This document shows, piece by piece, positions 59,702-64,000 of a stretch of 64,000 nucleotides of DNA; position 1 is the stretch's first letter, and each line of letters starts with the position of its first letter. The notes under the pieces are model-generated. The model saw only the letters and a program-made list of their open reading frames with translations, searched no databases and was not told the DNA's origin. The DNA comes from JAKFWI01 sp031399165 (GTDB lineage Bacteria > Pseudomonadota > Alphaproteobacteria > Caulobacterales > Aquidulcibacteraceae). Both the position numbers and the translations under genes were made by a program. The DNA is taken from the NCBI GenBank assembly GCA_031399165.1, contig JANNOO010000036.1, positions 15,834 to 79,833 on the forward strand, given 5' to 3'.

Positions 59702-61378
59702 CTACATATTGGGATAATTGGGGCCGCCGCCGCCTTCTGGCGTCTTCCAGACGATATTCTGAGAAGGGTCCTTGATATCGCAGGTTTTGCAGTGGACGCA
59801 GTTCTGCGCGTTGATCTGGAAACGCGGATTGGCGCCGGCCTCGTCATACAGGACCTCATAGACCCCGGCCGGACAATAGCGCTGCGCCGGCTCGGCGTAG
59901 ACCGGCAGGTTCAGTGCTATCGGCAGGCCGGCATCCTTCAGAACAAGGTGAACCGGCTGGTCTTCCTCGTGATTGGTGTTCGACAGGAACACCGACGATA
60001 GCTTGTCGAAACTGAGTTTGCCGTCGGGCTTGGGATAGGCGATCGGCTTGTGTTTGGCTGCCGGCTCTGTGGCCGCAGCGTCGGTCTTGCCGTGCTTGAG
60101 CGTACCAAAAAACGAGAACCCGCCGAACAGCGTGTTCACCCACATATCGAACCCGCCCAGCATCATCCCGATCGTTGTGCCGAACCGGGTGAGCAACGGC
60201 TTTACATTGCGCACCAGGCGCAGGTCTTTCCAGATGCGGCTTTGTTCGTAGCCGTGCTGGTAGCTTTCCAGCAGATCGCGCTGGCGTCCCATCTGCAACG
60301 CTTCAAACGCAGCTTCAGCCGCCAGCATGCCGGACTTCATCGCATTATGGCTGCCCTTGATCCGCGGCAGGTTGATGAAGCCCGCCGAACAGCCGATCAG
60401 CGCGCCGCCCGGAAACGTTAGTTTTGGTACGGATTGATAGCCGCCCTCGGTTATGGCGCGCGCGCCATAAGCAAGCCGCCGGCCGCCCTCGAGATAACTG
60501 GCTATCTCCGGGTGATGCTTGAAGCGCTGGAATTCATCGAACGGCGAAAGGTACGGATTCTTGTAATTGAGGTGAACGACGAAGCCGATCGAGATCAGAT
60601 TGTCGCCCCAGTGATAGATGAACGAACCGCCCCCTGTGCCGTCATCGAGCGGCCAGCCAAGCGTATGCGTGACTTGACCGGGGACGTGTTTGCCGGGCGC
60701 GGCTTCCCAGATTTCCTTCAGCCCGATGCCGTATTTTTGCGGCTCGCTGTCTGCGCATAAATCGTATTTTGCCTGCAGCACTTTGGCGAGCGAGCCACGC
60801 GCGCCTTCGCCGATCAGCACATATTTGCCGTGCAGCTCCATGCCGGGCTGGTAATCGCCCTTGTGATGGCCGTCGCGCGCGACGCCGAACACGCCTGCCA
60901 CAACGCCCTTCACCGCACCGCCTTCGTCGAACACGAGATCGGACGCCGCCATGCCGGGGTAGATTTCCACACCAAGCGCTTCAGCCTGCGCCGCCAGCCA
61001 GCGGCAGAGGCTGGCCAGAGAGCCGATGTAATTGCCGTGATTGCTCATCAGCGGCGGCATCGGCCACGAAGGAATCTGCATCGCGCCCGCTGGCCCCAGA
61101 TAGAGGAAGCGGTCTTCGGTCACGGGCGTTTCAAGCGGTGCGCCTTGCGCTTTCCAGCCGGGCAGCAATTCCGTGAGCGAACATGGATCGATCACTGCGC
61201 CCGAAAGAATATGCGCGCCGACCTCCGAGCCTTTTTCCAGCACCGCGACGGTTGTTTCGGACGACAATTGTTTGAGCCGAATCGCCGACGACAGGCCCGC
61301 CGGACCCGCGCCCACGATCACCACGTCATATTCCATCGCCTCGCGCCCAAGCGTTTCGGCGCGCGTTTCGTCAGCCAT
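59702..61378 (-). CDS. Electron transfer flavoprotein-ubiquinone oxidoreductase
   Basis: A 558-aa inner-membrane-associated enzyme passing electrons from ETF (fatty-acid and amino-acid oxidation) to ubiquinone. The FAD motif is VIVGAGPAGLSSA, with GAGPAG at 23-28, HILSGAVIDP follows, and the C-terminal cluster domain has NCVHCKTCDIKDP with cysteines for the 4Fe-4S cluster. It is full length and uses the ATG at 61378. It is divergent from the uracil-DNA glycosylase gene. Confidence 0.96.
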   Translation of the reverse strand: MADETRAETLGREAMEYDVVIVGAGPAGLSSAIRLKQLSSETTVAVLEKGSEVGAHILSGAVIDPCSLTELLPGWKAQGAPLETPVTEDRFLYLGPAGAMQIPSWPMPPLMSNHGNYIGSLASLCRWLAAQAEALGVEIYPGMAASDLVFDEGGAVKGVVAGVFGVARDGHHKGDYQPGMELHGKYVLIGEGARGSLAKVLQAKYDLCADSEPQKYGIGLKEIWEAAPGKHVPGQVTHTLGWPLDDGTGGGSFIYHWGDNLISIGFVVHLNYKNPYLSPFDEFQRFKHHPEIASYLEGGRRLAYGARAITEGGYQSVPKLTFPGGALIGCSAGFINLPRIKGSHNAMKSGMLAAEAAFEALQMGRQRDLLESYQHGYEQSRIWKDLRLVRNVKPLLTRFGTTIGMMLGGFDMWVNTLFGGFSFFGTLKHGKTDAAATEPAAKHKPIAYPKPDGKLSFDKLSSVFLSNTNHEEDQPVHLVLKDAGLPIALNLPVYAEPAQRYCPAGVYEVLYDEAGANPRFQINAQNCVHCKTCDIKDPSQNIVWKTPEGGGGPNYPNM

Positions 61379-61474
61379 CAGGAAGCAACTCCAGAACCTT
61401 GTTCAGAATGACTTTATCCTCAGCGCAATGAAACCCCTCTCCCCCAAGGCTTCGATAGCCGCTAACAAAAGCGG

Positions 61475-62284
61475 ATGATCGACACCGATCCCCGCCGCCG
61501 CGCCGCCGAAGCATTGCTCGATTGGTGGGCGATGGCCGGCGTCGATCTCGGCGATGCGCGCGCGCTGATGCGGGCGCCGCCTGCCGTCTCTGAGCCGGCG
61601 GCTAGTCCTTCCGTAGCGCGAGCAGCGACGCCGGCGGCCGCGCCCGCCGCTGCACTCGCTGTGGAAGACGCCCGCAAGGCGGCGGCCGCCGCCAATTCCC
61701 TTGCCGAATTGCGCGCCGCGCTGGATGCGTTCGAAGGCTGCGCGTTGAAAAAGACAGCGCGCTCGACGGTCTTCGCTGATGGCGCCGGGGACGCCGAAAT
61801 CATGCTGGTGGGTGAATCGCCGGGCAAGGATGAGGACGAAGTGGGCAAGCCGTTCGTTGGCCGCTCCGGCCAATTGCTTGACCGCATGTTTGCCGCGATC
61901 GGCCTGTCGCGCAGCACGAACCTCTTTATCTCCAACACGATCTTCTGGCGCCCACCGGGAAACCGGCCGCCCACACAGGGCGAGACCGCCGCATGCCTGC
62001 CGTTCATCCGCCGGATGATCGAACTCAAGCGTCCCAAAGTTGTGGTCATGATCGGTGGAATTTCCGCACAGACGCTGCTGGGACGCGATACCGGCATCAC
62101 ACGTCTGCGCGGCAAACGCCTCGCCTACAAAGACGGCGACAGCGCGCCGATAGATGCGATGGCGATGCTGCACCCCGCCTATCTCCTGCGCCGCCCGCAG
62201 GACAAGCGCATGGCCTGGGCTGATCTTCTGATGCTGGAAAGCTGGCTTGAAGAATTAGGCATAGCCCGCGGGCCGCGGCTATGA
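61475..62284 (+). CDS. Uracil-DNA glycosylase superfamily protein (family 4/5-like)
   Basis: A 269-aa DNA-repair enzyme removing uracil. The active-site loop is GESPGKDEDEVGKPFVG, with GRSGQLLDRM, and the C-terminal HPAYLLR is the other catalytic motif. The first 70 residues are Ala/Pro-rich and poorly conserved. Only two cysteines are seen (C89 in FEGCAL and C174 in AACLPF), whereas family 4 enzymes use four to hold a 4Fe-4S cluster, so a cluster is doubtful. It is coupled to the transglycosylase gene by an ATGA overlap. Confidence 0.88.
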   Translation: MIDTDPRRRAAEALLDWWAMAGVDLGDARALMRAPPAVSEPAASPSVARAATPAAAPAAALAVEDARKAAAAANSLAELRAALDAFEGCALKKTARSTVFADGAGDAEIMLVGESPGKDEDEVGKPFVGRSGQLLDRMFAAIGLSRSTNLFISNTIFWRPPGNRPPTQGETAACLPFIRRMIELKRPKVVVMIGGISAQTLLGRDTGITRLRGKRLAYKDGDSAPIDAMAMLHPAYLLRRPQDKRMAWADLLMLESWLEELGIARGPRL

Positions 62285-63828
62285 GGGGTATGATCGCCGC
62301 GCTCATCAGCGCGCTCATCATCCTGGCGCCGCAAGCGGCGCGCGCCGAAGGCCGCATCCTTGTATTGTCCGAGTCCGATGAGGCCGCTTATCGCAGGGCG
62401 TTCGAGGCGGTGGAGGCCAATCGCTGGGAACGCGCCAGCGAGGCCGTGCGCGATGTCAGCGACCGCACGCTTGTGCCTTATCTGCAAGCGCGCCGTCTGC
62501 TGGCCGGCGTCTACGATCCTGCCTATTCGGAATTGACCGATTGGCTCAACGCCAACGCAGACTCCGCGCTCGCGCCAGATATTTACGCCATGGCGCAGAC
62601 CCGCCGCACGCCCGGCGCGGCAGCGCCAAAATCGCCCGAGCCCCTGGGCCGGCGCCCTTTGCCGAATGCAGCCAGCACGCCGCCCGGCGATACAGCACAA
62701 GCGCGCGCGCAACTCGATCTCGCCGCGCAGGCGTTCGCCGATGGCGACATGGTGAGCGCAACCACGCAGGCAAGCGCCGCGCTTGGCGGTCCGCGCGCGG
62801 GCCAGGCCGAATGGCAGCTCGGTCTCATTGCCTTTCGCGAGCGCCGTTACGCTGACGCCGCGGCGCGCTTTGATGCGGCAAGCGCCTGGCGCCATTGGGA
62901 CGGCTGGGGCGCGGCCGCTGCGCGCTATTGGGCGGGCCGCGCGCACCTGGCGGCGGGGCAAGCCAAGCTCGCCCTTGCACGCTTCAAAGCCGCGCTTGCT
63001 TATCCCGCGACGTTCTACGGCCAACTCGCCGAGGCGCAGCTCGGCGTCGCGTCATCACTCGTGTTCGCGCCGCCAGCGATCGACGAACAGGCCGCGCTTG
63101 CGTTCATGGCGCGCCATCCCGAGGCGCGCCGCGCCGCCGCACTGGCGCAGACGGGCCGTCTCTCCGATGTCGAACTCGAATTGCGCAATCTGCACACGCG
63201 CATCGCGCCAAGCGAAGACCGCACGTTCCTCGATTTCGCCGACGCTCTGGCGGCGCCCAGCGCCCAATTGCGCGCGGCCGAGTTCGGCGGCGCCAATGAA
63301 GGCTGGGGCTATTGCCCGACGACCACCTTCGCGCCGGAAGACGGCTGGCGGCTGGACCGCGCGATGGTGTTCGCCGTGATGCGCCAGGAAAGCCGTTACA
63401 GCCCCGTCGCCATTTCGCGGTCCAACGCGCGCGGCTTGATGCAAATACTGCCCTCTACCGCCGGTGATTTTGACGCCTCGGCGCGCGCCAACCCCGATAA
63501 ATTGCTCGATCCCAATCTCAACCTGCGTCTGGGCCAGACCTATCTCGAATTCCTGCAGCGCCAGAGCGCGCCCGATGGCGATCTGGTGAAATTGTTCGCG
63601 GCCTATAATGGCGGGCTTGGCTGGCTTTCGCGCTGGCTCGCGACGCAGCCGCGCCTTACCGATCCACTACAAATCCTGGAAGCGCTGCCGCGCGCCGAAA
63701 GCCGCGACTACGCCGAACGTGTGATCAGCCACATGGCGCTGTGCCGCAAACGGTTCGGCCAGGAGCCGGTGGAACTTGACCGCCTCGCCGGCGGCGGCGT
63801 AGCGCGCTACGCCCCGCTCGACCGCTAA
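62281..63828 (+). CDS. Soluble lytic murein transglycosylase
   Basis: A 515-aa periplasmic enzyme cutting peptidoglycan glycan chains. A signal peptide (about 1-21, ending in A-R-A) precedes a long Ala-rich alpha-superhelical region, and the SLT catalytic domain is at the C-terminus: VMRQESRYSP with the catalytic Glu, GLMQILPSTA and FAAYNGG. The layout matches Slt70-like enzymes. It starts at ATG 62281, overlapping the glycosylase stop. Confidence 0.92.
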   Translation: MRGMIAALISALIILAPQAARAEGRILVLSESDEAAYRRAFEAVEANRWERASEAVRDVSDRTLVPYLQARRLLAGVYDPAYSELTDWLNANADSALAPDIYAMAQTRRTPGAAAPKSPEPLGRRPLPNAASTPPGDTAQARAQLDLAAQAFADGDMVSATTQASAALGGPRAGQAEWQLGLIAFRERRYADAAARFDAASAWRHWDGWGAAAARYWAGRAHLAAGQAKLALARFKAALAYPATFYGQLAEAQLGVASSLVFAPPAIDEQAALAFMARHPEARRAAALAQTGRLSDVELELRNLHTRIAPSEDRTFLDFADALAAPSAQLRAAEFGGANEGWGYCPTTTFAPEDGWRLDRAMVFAVMRQESRYSPVAISRSNARGLMQILPSTAGDFDASARANPDKLLDPNLNLRLGQTYLEFLQRQSAPDGDLVKLFAAYNGGLGWLSRWLATQPRLTDPLQILEALPRAESRDYAERVISHMALCRKRFGQEPVELDRLAGGGVARYAPLDR

Positions 63829-63850
63829 CGAAAGCTATGCGCCAACGCTA

Positions 63851-63979
63851 TTCCCCTCCCCCTCGTGGGGAGGGGTTAGGGGCGGGGGGAACCACGGATC
63901 GTTCAAGCGCGCGTTTATTCCGTTTCGCCCAGTCGATCGGTCGTTCCCCCCACCCCAACCCTCCCCACAAGGGGGAGTG
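63851..63979. repeat. Inverted pair of GC-rich intergenic repeat units
   Basis: Unit 1 (about 63851-63891) and unit 2 (about 63943-63979) are near-identical when one is read on the opposite strand (roughly 33 of 37 bases). Each can fold alone: unit 1 has a perfect CCCCTCCCC/GGGGAGGGG stem. They are separated by about 50 bp. The sequence type resembles the G/C-tract intergenic repeats seen in many GC-rich proteobacteria. Confidence 0.7.
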
Positions 63980-64000
63980 AGACGCTTAGATTTTATCGCG

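Overview
The window looks like a GC-rich alphaproteobacterial chromosome. The housekeeping gene set fits this: separate glyQ and glyS next to ppdK, a single-chain ETF-ubiquinone oxidoreductase, a large two-domain nadE, ispE, a SleB-type wall hydrolase and an O-antigen ABC exporter. Caulobacterales or a Hyphomonadaceae-like lineage is my best guess, but no rRNA or marker pins the genus. I saw no tRNA, rRNA, CRISPR array or insertion sequence.

Region 1 (1-16.5 kb) is a surface-polysaccharide locus. It holds a GT4 glycosyltransferase cut by the left edge, a Wzm/Wzt ABC exporter whose ATPase has a C-terminal glycan-binding domain, three SAM methyltransferases on the minus strand, a GT-C-like membrane glycosyltransferase, a YbhN-type membrane protein and a GT2 enzyme. 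A plus-strand run follows (cupin, zinc-finger C-methyltransferase, UXS-like dehydratase/decarboxylase, Gfo/Idh/MocA oxidoreductase, decayed sugar aminotransferase, HAD, Nudix) that looks like synthesis of a branched, C-methylated nucleotide sugar. The most striking feature is a short conserved module of about 75-80 residues that I cannot match to a named family. It occurs twice at the N-terminus of one methyltransferase, once at the C-terminus of another, once between the first two membrane segments of the GT-C protein, and in diverged form at the left edge in front of the GT4.

Region 2 (16.5-22.7 kb) is a type I secretion pair. One minus-strand polypeptide fuses a PrtD-like ABC permease/ATPase to a HlyD-like adaptor. 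Divergent from it, across about 500 bp of non-coding DNA with an AT-rich 21-bp tandem repeat, lies an RTX/VCBS-repeat protein that is the obvious cargo.

Region 3 (22.7-30.2 kb) makes more sugar precursors and ligates glycans: fcl and gmd (GDP-L-fucose), rfbC, rfbB and rfbA (dTDP-4-keto sugars, with no rfbD), a second Nudix protein, an O-antigen-ligase-like protein and a SemiSWEET whose 3' end overlaps the ligase gene.

Region 4 (30.2-64 kb) is mostly core metabolism and envelope: tkt, tal, nadE (with a palindrome just upstream), cysQ, argE, a GNAT enzyme, an FKBP lipoprotein, a GST, a CsgG-like/SH3 protein, ilvA, an exported intradiol dioxygenase, an orphan dipeptide-type ABC ATPase, sleB, an I78 inhibitor lipoprotein, ppdK, glyS, a 34-aa membrane miniprotein, a 136-aa unknown, glyQ, trmN6, ispB, a MraY/WecA-like enzyme, ispE, two tandem TPR paralogues, ETF-QO, a uracil-DNA glycosylase and a soluble lytic transglycosylase. 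A pair of inverted GC-rich repeats closes the window.
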